A stretch of DNA of 64,000 bases from Maniola hyperantus (GCF_902806685.2 NC_048552.1:11125662-11189661); one strand, 5' to 3'; shown: positions 51,206-62,433, counted from the first letter of the stretch. The notes: generated by a model from the letters alone, not told the origin. Program-made: numbers and translations.

Positions 51206-51849
51206 TAACAGTATAGAGTTCATTCCAGAGAAAAGGTTTCTAGGGCATATAAAATCATGTAAAATCATACCTAATTCAAATAATCAAACACAGTTTCAGA
51301 TACAAAAAATAATTATTAGAAATTTTTCCAAAAAAATATTTTGGATGGAAAAGAAAATTCTATTTCAAAAAACGAAAAATTCCCCCAACAAAAAAAATCT
51401 CGCTTCATTATGTGTTCGACTCGCTCCAATTTAATTCAAAAAATTCGTAAGGAGTTTAGGCAGTAATCATTTAATGCAAAAGACCTTACTTACAACGCTA
51501 AGAGCGGCCAAGAAAATAGGAACAAAGAAAAATCCAAGTTGTTTTAATCAAATTTGCAATGCCATTTCCGCTTGGCCGACGCTTTTCCGCTAAGAAATTA
51601 GTTTTGGCGACGACCGTTTTGTTTATATTGACTTTGTTGGAAGCTTGGTTGAATGTTTAAAAGTTGATAGTTCCAAACTTTGAGTTAGACATTACAGCAG
51701 CAGAATTTAAACATACTGATACAAAAACTTAACAAAATAGGGTATTTAACCTTTTTTTGAAAAGTGTCCTAAAGTGTGTCAGTTTGATCCTAAAGTGATA
51801 CTAAACCACCAAAAAATTTACAAAATTTCGATAAGTGTAATAAAATGCA
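51206..51849. other. Unassigned AT-rich DNA
   Basis: A-rich segment near 51290-51400; the open frame at 51096-51434 lacks any motif. Confidence 0.4.
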
Positions 51850-52052
51850 TTTTAAATTTCACTACTAAAACGCTACCCGCCATCTTTTTAGGTTCATGAG
51901 CTGTCATGACGTCACAAGGAATTGGTAAACAACGGTGTTTTCTTAGTGAAAATACATTACAATTTTAATCTATGTAAGGTTGTAGTAGAAATTCATCAGC
52001 TTCGTGCGTTTAGAATATTTTGCAAAACAGATAAAAAATAAAATCTTTAAAA
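51850..52052 (-). repeat. Dispersed repeat with a TGACGTCA palindrome
   Basis: Inverse-oriented relative of 14155-14335: 'CCCGCCATCTTTTTAGGTTC', 'ATGAGCTGTCATGACGTCAC' and 'AAAATCTTTAAAAT'. Confidence 0.6.
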
Positions 52053-52166
52053 TGAATTATAACAACTACTATAATATACTTAAATAAGTTTATAAAATTC
52101 TATAATGAGTTATATAATTTTATAAACTGAAAATAACATTATCCGATTGCTTATTGCTAATACTAT

Positions 52167-53360
52167 ACACGGGGTCGCTCAACAACCGATGCTGGTGTTG
52201 AGTTAATACTAAATATATTTGAAGCCTGGGAGGAATCACGTGATGCGCTTGGCGTTTTATGTGATTTATCCAAGGCTTTCGACTGCGTTGATCATGAAAC
52301 ATTGGTCGCGAAATTGCACCATTATGGAATTAGGGGTGCAGCATTGGAATTGATGAGTTCTTACCTAAATGATAGAATACAAAGGGTAGACGTGAATGGA
52401 AAGCGATCTCCCGGATCCGTTGTAAAAATGGGGGTGCCACAAGGTTCCATCTTAGGACCTTTTCTGTTCCTTATTTACATCAATGACCTTCCTTACCTCG
52501 CTAAGGACAATTACGGGATAGTCTTGTTTGCTGATGATACATCACTTTTATTTAAAATCAATCGATACTTAACAACTTTTGATGAAGTAAACAATTCTCT
52601 CACCAAGTTAGTACAGTGGTTCGAAGCTAATAACCTGCTTCTCAACGGGAAAAAGACAAAGTGTATTAAATTCACTTTACCAAATGTTAAGCAGGTGAAA
52701 ACCACTGTGCAACTTAATAATGAGGAATTAGATTTAGTGGATACCGCTATTTTTCTTGGAATAACGTTAGATGCAAAACTTCAATGGGGCTCTCATATAA
52801 ATAACTTATCGAACAGACTTAGTTCTGCCGCATATGCGGTAAAAAAGATTCGCCAGTTGACAGACATAGAAACTGCGAGACTAGTATATTTTAGTTACTT
52901 TCACAGCATTATGTCATATGGTATATTATTATGGGGTAATGCTGCTGATATTAATTCTATTTTTGTGCTGCAGAAAAGGGCTGTTCGAGCCATATACAGT
53001 ATGGGGCCACGAGAGTCGCTGAGAACTAAATTTAGGGAAGTTAAAATTATGACAGTGCATAATCAATATATTTTTGAAAATTTACTGTACGTACATAAAA
53101 ACATAAATAAATTTAAAAAAAAAAGTGACTGTCATAATATAAATACTAGAAATAAAAAAAAACTTGTAATTCCCGCCTCTAGGCTCAGTAAAGTTAGCAA
53201 TTCATTTGCTCGTAATTCCATACGTTTCTATAATAAGCTTCCAGAAGACATATTGGAGATGTCTCTCAACAAGTTCAAAGTTTTCATAAAACGTAAACTA
53301 ATTGAAAAATCCTATTACAATGTAAAGGATTATTTAAATGATAAGCAAGCTTGGGAATGA
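52167..53360 (+). pseudogene. C-terminal fragment of LINE ORF2 (reverse transcriptase)
   Basis: Open to the normal stop at 53360, but lacking the endonuclease and the first part of the RT. Includes 'LCDLSKAFDCVDH', 'GVPQGSILGP' and FADD (Asp-Asp codons at 52533-52538). One residue differs from the long copy ('RNKKKL' instead of 'RNKNKL'). No promoter or start of its own: a dead-on-arrival copy. Confidence 0.93.
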
Positions 53361-53621
53361 GTTGCTTAACGACTTTGTGATAGTTCTAATAAGTTTCAAT
53401 AAATTTGTAAAGTGGTGATAATAAAAAGAATACCCGGCTGAGTTTGTTGTGGGCTCTTCTCAGACCTGGGCGCGTTTGGAACCCTCGTAGCTTTAGTTTT
53501 AAGTTTGCGTTATAATTATCACCACTATATTATCTTACAAATCTAACACTATACCAGACAATCAATAAGAGTAATTTATTACCTATTTTGAATAAATCAT
53601 TTGACTTTGACTTTGACTTTG
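52167..53621 (+). mobile_element. 5'-truncated copy of LINE family G
   Basis: Begins in the RT domain (ACACGGGGTCGCTCAACAAC), shares ORF2 and 3' UTR with 27364-31592, and ends in (TTTGAC)n. ACTAT occurs immediately on both sides (52162-52166 and 53622-53626), consistent with a 5-bp target duplication. Nearly identical to the other copy: one amino-acid change was seen. A recent 5'-truncated insertion. Confidence 0.93.
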
Positions 53622-53626
53622 ACTAT

Positions 53627-54430
53627 CTTGTTTGTATATTTTTAGAGTTTTCCCGCTTGGTGTAATTTACCTATTACACATTAAAATACAAAAATTGATT
53701 TGTTTCGTAACTTTTTTTAATAGTTGTTATAAAAACGTCAGTATGTACGGGATTTATGGACTTAAATGGTCTATGGACAATGGACATACGCTCACTACAT
53801 CAACTCCGTCAGCGAAGCAATTAACATAACGGTTGATGTAATGAGAGTATATCCATCGAAATCCATAATATGAAGAATACTAATCGCACGAGACGAGGGG
53901 GGTGTATAGTTCGGACGCCGGGAGTTCGAATAAGCTATGGACCTTTATTCTTCAGTACCGAAATGATTTAGTAATAAGTAACTTGACAATTGACATGAAT
54001 AAAAATAGCACGCTTTCGTGTTGTGCTTCGTACCACACCCGATTTATGATAAAGCTGGGTTGATCTTGCTCTTCTGCGCCGTCCTTGCGTATAATTGACT
54101 CTTCCCTGTCATTTCCGTCTGATCCACATCTGGAATCGGAAATCCTGGCCAATATTCACTTCCCGTAATAAGGTACTTAATGTTTGTATCTTTACCGGTT
54201 TTTTCTTTATTACTGAACTCCAGAATCAGTTAGTTTCAGATTCAACGTACTACTATGCTCTTTGCTTCTTTTTTTCGTTTATCTTCTTCTTCTCGTGCCT
54301 CTCCACTATTGACCGTCATCTCTTCGTAACATTTCCTGTTTTTCGCCAAGTTTCTTCTAATATAAATAATAATCATTTCAATCACGAGTACTTCGCTGCT
54401 TGAATGACTTATACGTACGGGGCCAATTCT
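53627..54430. other. Unassigned DNA
   Basis: A short inverted word pair CTCACTACATCAAC / GTTGATGTAATGAG lies at about 53790-53850. No gene supported. Confidence 0.4.
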
Positions 54431-54656
54431 ATGTTATTTTAGAGTTAAAATATAAGCAATAGTCTGCTAACTTATTTTACTTTATTTATTCCCGTATCTC
54501 GATACGAGGTCAATAAAATTGTACTTTATATTAATTGAGTAAGTACTATCTATTATTCTAGGTTATTTTAGAGTAAAAATATAAGCTTGTTGCCTATGCT
54601 TGTTGCTCATATTTTTACTGTAAAAATATAACCTTACTTATTTATTTTCAATCGTA

Positions 54657-54860
54657 AGTTATATATCAGTACAAACAGGAACCGTAACCCGTAAAAGTGA
54701 AGTGAATTTCACGCGCCCTCGGGCACTCCGCTGCCTGAATCCTGGACCCGTACGAGGTCAATTCCACTTTATATTAATTACTCCCACTCTAAGCTGTAAG
54801 CAGCAAAATGAACAGCCCAAGTATTTATAGATTTCATTATTTAGCTAATTTTATGGCCAA
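54657..54860 (+). repeat. Local direct duplication, unit 1
   Basis: AGTTATATATCAGTACAAAC through CACGCGCCCTCGGGCACTCC to AGCTAATTTTATGG. Over 90% identical to 55450-55665 over its first 130 bp. Confidence 0.85.
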
Positions 54861-55089
54861 CTTATTTTACTTTACATTCTCATGTATCTCGCTATAAGTC
54901 TCGCAAATCGCTAATGCGCGTGGCCGCCATTTTAATGACGTCAGCACTAGACTGAAGTTTCGAGCTGATGGTATTTACTTAAATATACGTCAAATGACGT
55001 CATTTCGATGTTAATGAGACATGGTTCCAACGCAATAGCAGTTTGCGGGAGGTCAATTATTCTACTTTATATCTACTAACTATTAGCTA

Positions 55090-55408
55090 CGCTGTGGTAG
55101 CCTAGTGGTTAGGACGTCCGCCTTCCAACCGGAGGTCGGGGGTTCGATCCCGGGCACGCACCCCTAACTTTTCGGAGTTATGTGCATTTTTAAGTAATTA
55201 AAAATATCACTTGCTTTAACGGTGAAGGAAAACATCGTGAGGAAACCTGCATGCCTGAGAGTTCTCCATAATGTTCTCAAAGGTGTGTGAAGTCTGCCAA
55301 TCCGCACTTGGCCAGCATGGTAGACTATGGCCAAAACCCTTCCCACTCTGAGAGGAGACCCGTGCTCTGTAGTGAGCCGGTAATGGGTTGATCATGATGA
55401 TGATGATG
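55090..55408 (+). mobile_element. Full-length tRNA-derived SINE, family D, with target duplication
   Basis: CGCTGTGGTAGCCTAGTGGT head (A box), GGTTCGATCCC B box, 'GGTGAAGGAAAACATCGTGA', and ends GATCATGATGATGATGAT. Flanked by ATTAGCTA at 55082-55089 and 55409-55416. Inserted between the two local duplication units. Confidence 0.9.
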
Positions 55409-55449
55409 ATTAGCTAGTACATAGTATTTACATTTGGTATTTTATAAAA

Positions 55450-55665
55450 TCCTGAGTTATATATCAGTACAAACAGGAACCGTAACCCGTAAAAGTGAAG
55501 TGAATTTCACGCTCCATCGGGCACTCCGCTGCCTGAATCCCGGACCCGTACGAGGTCAATTCCACTTTATATTAATTATTACTCCCACTCTGCGCTGTTC
55601 TAAACAGCTAAGTGAACTTGCTAAGTATTTATAGATTGAATTCTGTAGCTAATTTTATGGTTATA
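55450..55665 (+). repeat. Local direct duplication, unit 2
   Basis: Matches 54657-54860 with small changes (CACGCTCCATCGGGCACTCC). Confidence 0.85.
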
Positions 55666-55699
55666 AATTGTATTAGTTGGCTGTTTCATTTATTATGGG

Positions 55700-55795
55700 T
55701 AGCTTGCTCTGTTGCGACGTGATTGAAACACAAACCAAAAAACCAACAAAACAACAAACAAACACACTTTCATATTTATAATATGGGTACTTATT
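55700..55795 (+). repeat. 3' fragment of a family B repeat
   Basis: 'GTTGCGACGTGATTGAAACA' and AACAAACAAACACACTTTC, ending ATTTATAATATGGGTA. Confidence 0.6.
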
Positions 55796-56413
55796 TTGAC
55801 CATTAGCGCCACTAAACTTATCATAATATGGATAACGATTTTACGTAGCTTTAAAAAAATGAATTGGTTCAAAATGGCAAGAAAAGTCCGAGTGTTTCTC
55901 GAAACGTATTTTACCTCGTTCCAACGTACTTCCAGTATAAGCAAGTAAAAGGAATTGGGAATTAAGTTAATTTCACAACTCATTGGATACTTAGGAGCCT
56001 GAATACCGGATCCCGTGGACGGAATTCATCCCGTTCATCCCGTTCTATCAGTACGAGTGTACTGAGTTTCAAAGCCACACAAATTAGATATCGAATAGGG
56101 TTGATTTTGTTTAGACTTTTATATTGTAAGGAAAACTTTTTCTTTTTTAATTTACTGATTTATTTGACAAATTAAAACTATCATTACAGGCTAACCTAAT
56201 GCGATAGCTAAGTTTACTTAAATTATTTATATCTACTTATTATTACATACCTACCTACTTTTTACTATGTAGGACAACTAACTGACTTAAACTTAAATAA
56301 CCTTTATTTAAATTTATTTATTTTGTATCTGTAGGTACCTACTTGTGTTTGAAAAATATATTTTTTTATCTTTAATTATTTTGTAGAAAAAAATCTATAG
56401 GTTTATAGTCCGT
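55796..56413. other. Unassigned AT-rich DNA
   Basis: Nothing recognised. Confidence 0.4.
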
Positions 56414-56539
56414 GACAGGTTGAGATGGCAATCGGGTATGAGGCGGGGAGATCTCACCCGCGCTCGCCCGCACCGTGTTAGCGTGGGGGCTGTGCGGGTG
56501 TGAGGGGCATTCCCTCCCCGATTGCCATCTCGACCTGTC
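56414..56539. mobile_element. GC-rich hairpin MITE
   Basis: GACAGGTTGAGATGGCAATC at the left and the inverse GATTGCCATCTCGACCTGTC at the right, with a GC-rich centre (CGCTCGCCCGCACCGTG). About 126 bp. A second copy lies at 62591-62727. Confidence 0.75.
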
Positions 56540-57222
56540 GCATAAATTAGGTAGGTAGTTTTAATTGCTTCGAGATATCAAACAAAAAGACTACAAATAC
56601 CTACTATTTCTACAATAAGCTTGGTATTTAAATGAATCCATGATTGATAATTTTATTATAATAATATGATTTTATTATGATATAATATAATAATAACATT
56701 TCGTTATGATTTGATATAATATTATAGTATCAATAAAAAGTACATAATTTTATTATGTAGATTCTGAAAATATAATATTTATATAATATTAAAATATAAA
56801 CCGTCCTTATTTTGTTTGAAGAGGAGTGGACTTTAGTTTTAAACTTTAAGGAGCTTAACACTAAAATAAGTGGAATTTTTTACAGCATAGTTTTAGAGTT
56901 CTTATTTTAGTAATCGTGCAAAAACACGAATGAACATTTAGGTTCCAGGTAAATCTCACGGTGCTACTTTTCGATTCAGCCCATTAAACTTGTGTAAGTG
57001 CTAAATTGTAACATTTTAATGTTTAAATAGAGGAGTAAAACTTACATTTCGGGTGTTTTCCCAAATTGTTCGATAATATTTTCGAGCAAAAGGTACTGTT
57101 TTTTCTGCAAGTACCTAAGTAACAAAATATAGGTACATGAGGAAACTTTACTACTGTAAAAGATCTTTAATAGTAGTGAAGTTCTAATTTCTAAATTGGC
57201 TCTAATTTCTAAATTTCGTTAA
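56540..57222. other. Unassigned, very AT-rich
   Basis: 56640-56800 is almost pure A and T (TAATATAATAATAAC-like words). No feature. Confidence 0.45.
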
Positions 57223-57446
57223 TCTAAATCTATTTATAAAAGGAAAAGGTGACTGACTGATCTATCAACGCACAGCTCAAACTACTGGATGGATCGGGCT
57301 GAAATTTGGTATGCAGATAGCTATTATGATGAAGGCATCCGCTAAGAAAGGATTTTTTTGAAAACTCAACTCACCCTAAGAGGGTGAAATAGGGTAGTTT
57401 GAAATTTGTGTAATCCACGCGGACGAAGTCGCGGGCATAAGCTAGT
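57223..57446 (-). repeat. Family A repeat, minus strand
   Basis: TATTTATAAAAGGAAAAGGT to CGCGGGCATAAGCTAGT; complete. Confidence 0.85.
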
Positions 57447-57535
57447 TTGATCTAACTGGGCATCGAACGTTGGTCCGCAAGGCAACAGCAGTCCGTTGCA
57501 ACTTGCGTCACAGAGGTCATCTAACTATTTATAAC

Positions 57536-57902
57536 TATGTAGATATGCCTGCGACTTCGTACGTGTGAATACCTATAGGTTTTTTCTAAATCTCGGGGCT
57601 CTTTAATTTTCCGAGATATAGGCAAGACAAGAGTGAATAGGCACCTTCTAGGCAAACGCGTCCCATCTTAGGCCACATCATCACTTCCCATCAGGTGTGA
57701 TCGTGGTCAAGCGTGCGCCTATAACGAATAAGAAAAAAAAAAAAAAACGTGGCCTGTGTCTGTCTGCGGGATGCAAGCTATCTCTGTACCAATTCATCAA
57801 AATAGATTACGTATGGCCTCTTGAAAGATTATAGACAGACGGACGTACAGATAAACAAACAGACGGACTTTCGCAATTATTATAATTATAATTAATATGG
57901 AT
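57536..57902 (+). repeat. Family B repeat split by a LINE 3' end
   Basis: 57536-57619 is the family B start (GCCTGCGACTTCGTACGTGT). 57620-57748 is a LINE family K 3' end (AAGAGTGAATAGGCACCTTC ... poly(A)). 57749-57902 resumes family B (CGGGATGCAAGCTATCTCTG). The LINE fragment inserted into an existing family B repeat. Confidence 0.7.
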
Positions 57903-58172
57903 TGAGATATGTTGTGGCCGTATGGTAATAATTAAATGCGGCAACGGTGAAAGATGTTTATTGAGAGCCGTCTTATGATCTACTCTCGCTTATGGACTAA
58001 CAATAACAATAAATAAATCTTACATACTATTGTTTAAATCTTATTGCTTAACTACCTAACCTACATAATTTTGCATCACCTCTCTTTCAATCCGATGTGC
58101 AGGCAACCTACTTCGATATATTGAGGAGTTGCATTTTTATGTTACTTAAACTGACAATTCGTACATATTACA
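57903..58172 (-). repeat. 3' LTR of the non-autonomous element
   Basis: 270 bp; on the minus strand starts TGTAATATGTACGAATTG and ends CATATCTCA. Preceded (minus strand) by the purine-rich CAGGGGAGT. Confidence 0.93.
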
Positions 58173-59781
58173 ACTCCCCTGAAAATGTATGCGGTTACCC
58201 CTCCCCTTAAAAGAAAAAAAATGTTAGACGCTACATCGAATTAGAAGAAAAGATGATGACAATCACAAAAATAAAATCTAATGCTAAATAAAATTAAAAT
58301 TATGTAAGGAAACATTTTTTTTAATCGTTACTTCCTGTGCTCAAAGTGCAATTTATCTTATCTCTTACTTCGTATGGGCATACTTTCAACCTTACTTATA
58401 ACTAGAAAAATCGTAATCTATTAAGTGCAGTCAAGGATTTAACTTTTACAAAAGTTTCGAAAAATCTAATCATAGGTAATAAAATAATCTCAAAATAGCA
58501 TCATATGTATTAGATATATATAGCCTATAAGCTGAGGTATCGATTTCACTAATCGACTTAGTTGTCTCAAAAGATTCTTTGACCTATCAAATCGTCCTCA
58601 TCATCAGTATACAGCTGTCGTAGCATCGTCGTAAGACGGTAAATATAAGGTTTCTATTCTATAACCCATAATAATACCTATTATTAAGTAAACATCTCAG
58701 GTATTCATATTTCCTGGACAGTCAAAATAAATCTCTCCTAGTCTTCATCTTCCTTTCAAGTTACTTCTTCACATAATACAAATAAATAAACAAATCAACA
58801 AACGCGGCGCGTACTCTCCTAATTAATATTTAACATAACATGCTTGCAAGCATTTTTCATAAGACTTATAGTCTTCATCAAACTTATTTCTTTCAATAAG
58901 TATTTCAATAACATTCAACTTTTCATAAAAATTCTAGGTCTTTCACTAACACCAGCGCGGTAGATAATGATCAAGAGTCTAGACAAATATATAGTTGAAT
59001 GAGGAGGTACTAAATATGCGCAAAATATCGCGTTCAAACAAATAAATAACAATCATCTTCCTACGTCAGTATGTCTCAATCCCAAAATAAATAATGGTAT
59101 ATTATATACCTAGCACTTCTACAGCCGAAGGGTGATCAAGCCTTTGGTTTGCAGAGTCCTAATTTGTCAAAGCCGGTATAGTCTTATATCGTCAAAACTA
59201 GCACGAAACTAGACGAAAAACGTCTGTAGGGGAAAAAATTCTCCTTATTTCATATTCATTTCCTTGTATTTGCAAATTGCATCTCGAGCAAAACCATTGT
59301 CTCGTATAACAATATAAAATGTTCAGGTACGCGTGTGTCGTTGACCACGCGATGACACCGTTATAATTCTCTGAATTATTAATATTTACGAAAGAAGTAA
59401 GTACCTACTTATTCATTTATTAATTATTATCTATTATTAGTTTAAACTATCCTACACACTATATAAAATCTTATAAATAAAGCACGAACGGAACTTATTA
59501 GTAGATAGTGGAGCAAGTATTATTTATTATAAAAAAATTACCAATATTCACCTAACCTATATGTACAAAATTAAATTATCTACCCAAAAAAAAATTACAA
59601 TACCTACACATTCTACCTATTTGCCCATTACGAGAGATAAATTGCACTTACTTTAACTGTTAGCGACGCATTTTATCAATCAATTTCGTGACCGCCGTGT
59701 AGTCGCCGTCGTCGTCAGGACTGGTTTTGGTCATCAGGTCCGGAGGTCTGGAGCCTGCGCCTCTTCTTTACTGCATCTTAA

Positions 59782-59870
59782 TGGGCAGGGAAAACCCTGG
59801 ACTCCTCGAACTGGGCCGGGAATACCCTGGACACCTCCTAGTTGTGGCCGGGATAACCCTGGACGCACGA
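59782..59870 (-). repeat. Three imperfect 31-34 bp repeats inside the LTR element
   Basis: Units share GGGCCGGGAATACCCTGGAC-like sequence (plus strand), starting at about 59782, 59813 and 59847. They lie about 270-360 bp from the 5' LTR, in the leader region. Confidence 0.85.
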
Positions 59871-60127
59871 TGATACTGGGCCGATCAATGCTCGGGATCA
59901 AGCAATCAATCAAGCTTGAGATGTCTTCTGTTCATAAGCGATTCATTTTTGGGCTTATTTCTTGATGTTAGTGTTTCTTGATTTTTAATACAGGACGTGG
60001 ATATTTTTTTTTTTCTTCTTTTTGTTCTAATTGAGTCTTGAATCTTGATATTCTTTAGAAAATTGTGTAGTCTTCTTCTTGATCGGTGCCCAGCCGGTGC
60101 ACGCACTTAGATTAGGCATGCACCGAC

Positions 60128-60142
60128 TGGCAAGGGTCGCCA
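60128..60142 (-). promoter_or_regulatory. Primer-binding site (candidate) of the LTR element
   Basis: Minus strand reads TGGCGACCCTTGCCA directly after the LTR end CTCA, as expected for pairing with a tRNA 3' end (…CGCCA). Which tRNA was not determined. Confidence 0.75.
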
Positions 60143-60412
60143 TGAGATATGTTGTGGCCGTATGGTAATAATTAAATGCGGCAACGGTGAAAGATGTTTA
60201 TTGAGAGCCGTCTTATGATCTACTCTCGCTTATGGACTAACAATAACAATAAATAAATCTTACATACTATTGTTTAAATCTTATTGCTTAACTACCTAAC
60301 CTACATAATTTTGCATCACCTCTCTTTCAATCCGATGTGCAGGCAACCTACTTCGATATATTGAGGAGTTGCATTTTTATGTTACTTAAACTGACAATTC
60401 GTACATATTACA
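60143..60412 (-). repeat. 5' LTR of the non-autonomous element
   Basis: Same 270 bp as 57903-58172, no difference found by eye. Confidence 0.93.
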
Positions 60413-60416
60413 GGAT

Positions 60417-60490
60417 AGATTAAAGGAATCAAACCCAAGACTTCCTATTTATAAGACCACATGCTCACCACTAAGCTAAGGAAGTCGTCA
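60417..60490 (-). repeat. Degenerate tRNA-derived SINE head
   Basis: Minus strand reads TTAGCTTAGTGGTGAGCATG (A-box-like) and GGGTTTGATTCC (B-box-like), similar to the family E head. The LTR element lies immediately next to it. Confidence 0.5.
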
Positions 60491-60501
60491 CGGAAGTAGG
60501 G

Positions 60502-60678
60502 TCATCATCATCAACCGATAGACGTCCACTGCTGGACATAGGTCTCTTGCAAGGACTTCCACATGCCACGGTCTTGCGCCGCCTGAATCCAGCGGCACCC
60601 TGCGACTCGTCTGATATCTTCCGTCCACCTAGTGGGGGTCTTCCAACACTGCGTCTTCCGGTGCGGACGTAGGGTAGT
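60502..60678 (-). repeat. 3' end of an RTE-type LINE, minus strand
   Basis: Reads 'GRPPLGGRKISDESQGAAGF' in a shifted frame and, in the true frame, a WTEDIRRVAGCRW-like segment and 'QETYVQQWTSIG', then (GATGAT). Well preserved but short. Confidence 0.8.
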
Positions 60679-60990
60679 AACAAAAAAAATCCCATAAGAG
60701 CTTCAAGTGGAAATCAATCGCAAATCGGAATATCGAATTGATGGTTTCGTCACAATACCCCATTAATCTGGATTATCCCAACAAAGGTTATACAAAGGAC
60801 CCGGTATTATTATTATATTTCTGATTAGAAATGCCCGTAGTCTATTTTGTAATAGATAGGAAAAATAACTCGAAAATATAGCCCTTTGTACCCGACCCGA
60901 AAACATCTCATTATTAAAACCCTTGTTCGAGTTAGCATAAGAGATGGTGGTCGGAAAAATTTAATGCCAAGTGACCATCTTCTTCTTCTA
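60679..60990. other. Unassigned DNA
   Basis: Nothing recognised. Confidence 0.4.
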
Positions 60991-61206
60991 AATGTATAAA
61001 AAGAAAAGATGACTGACTGACTGATTGACTGACTGACTGACTGCTCAACGCACAGCTCAAACTACTGGACGGATCGGGCTGAAATTTGGCAAGTAGATAA
61101 CTATTATGACGTAGGCATCCGCTAAGAAAGGATTTTTGAAAATTCAATCCCTAAGGGGGTAAAATAGGGGTTTGAAATTTATGTAGTCCACGCGGACGAA
61201 GTTAGT
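60991..61206 (-). repeat. Family A repeat, minus strand
   Basis: AAAAGATGACTGACTGACTG to CACGCGGACGAAGTTAGT; the last few bases of the usual end are missing. Confidence 0.8.
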
Positions 61207-61400
61207 TGTTACAATCTCAATTGTTGTGATTGGCTGAGTTTGTGCTATTCTTGTTGCAACTATGCATTGTAGCCAATAGTGAGCGAGCGTCAACCAATCA
61301 GAGGTTATTGCGATCGTGACATTGTTGCTGTCATTCTACCACAATCGCGCAGCTGTAAGATTTATTAACTATCATTGTCATGTCAATGTCAATTTCTATA
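61207..61400. repeat. Probable dispersed repeat
   Basis: 'GTGATTGGCTGAGTTTGTGC', 'TATTCTTGTTGCAACTATGC' and 'CCAATCAGAGGTTATTGCGA' are sequences I recall as dispersed in Lepidoptera (a MITE-like element). Only one copy is here, so this cannot be confirmed. Confidence 0.35.
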
Positions 61401-62433
61401 CATTTTACTTCCTAAAACTAAGCTCTAAAACTAAAATTGACTTGTTGTGAGTATACAGTGCCGTGTAAGTGACATACCGGCGCGGCGAGGTGATTAACTA
61501 ACTCAGTGTTCAATGACGGATGATAGCCACCGAGCTGGTTCGACATTTATTTTTAATCCATTGAAAATTTTCTACGAAAAATCATTTTAATATCACTCAG
61601 TGAAGTAGCAATGCAGAACCATCCAATGTCAAATGGTTATTATTCATCGTTGAACACTGGAGTTAGCGAATTAGCATGCAGAGCTAACTTCTGCAGGTTT
61701 TATTGCCAGTGGATACTTTGACTATTCTTACGACAGTCTACATCCTAAAGGACTCTTTAAACGACGGCTCAGTTACACTTTGAAAGTACTACCCATATAG
61801 GCTGTTGCTCATATCATGAGAGTGAGACTTGATATTTCTGATAGTGATCTTTTGAGACGCGTGATGTGTGATGATTCTCATTTTATCAATTTTCTGAGGA
61901 AGGATAGGTCTTTATTTAGAAACCGTTTAACACCCTGAAGTTAATCTGTATATTTATGTGGTATCTACCATGTGATTGCATTTGACGATTTAATAGTACT
62001 TGTAAAAGTTTAATTGAATAAAAAATATTTCCATTATATTCTAATCTATTCTAAGACTATAATAATGAATAACCCTAATACCTACTGGAAATTATGAGTT
62101 CTACCCATACGAAGCCAGCAAGTAGATAATAATATCGGCAATTTCGTCTTCTATGTAACTTGAGAAAATACTATGGTCAAAAGTTCACCGGGCTCCTAGT
62201 CTATACAGGTTATGGGGGCGTATGTTTTTTTTATATCCATATTTTATTATTGAACCAAACATACTTTATTGTATAGAGTTTTGTATTTCTGTGTTCAGAA
62301 AATATCAAATAAGTACCTATCTTAGGGCCTGTTTCACAACTGACAGATAAACTTTATCTCGCCTCTAAATTAGACAATAATTATTGCATCTTGCTAGCAA
62401 CTGTAAAGATCGCTATAAAATAATTCGATGATT
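61401..62433. other. Mostly unassigned; LINE family M tip
   Basis: 61968-62050 resembles family M ('GCATTTGACGATT', 'CTTGTAAAAGTTTAATTGAA'). No gene supported. Confidence 0.4.

Larger units (their letters stand above)
57903..60412 (-). mobile_element. Complete non-autonomous LTR retrotransposon
   Basis: Two direct 270-bp repeats (57903-58172 and 60143-60412) read as identical, with TG...CA ends, flanked by GGAT (57899-57902 and 60413-60416). On the minus strand the 5' LTR is followed at once by TGGCGACCCTTGCC (primer-binding-like) and the 3' LTR is preceded by CAGGGGAG (purine tract), fixing the orientation. The 1970-bp interior has no gag, protease, RT or integrase frame. A 4-bp duplication and a TGG-type primer site fit Gypsy-type elements. 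It must use enzymes from an autonomous relative. Confidence 0.93.

Noticed and set aside
53790..53850. MITE from inverted CTCACTACATCAAC words
   Set aside because: Only about 14 bp of inverted match over roughly 60 bp, no termini or duplication; could be chance.
59906..60106. 66-aa minus-strand frame in the non-coding LTR element
   Set aside because: Basic and low-complexity, in the leader just after the primer site; no Gag motif and the following sequence has stops.
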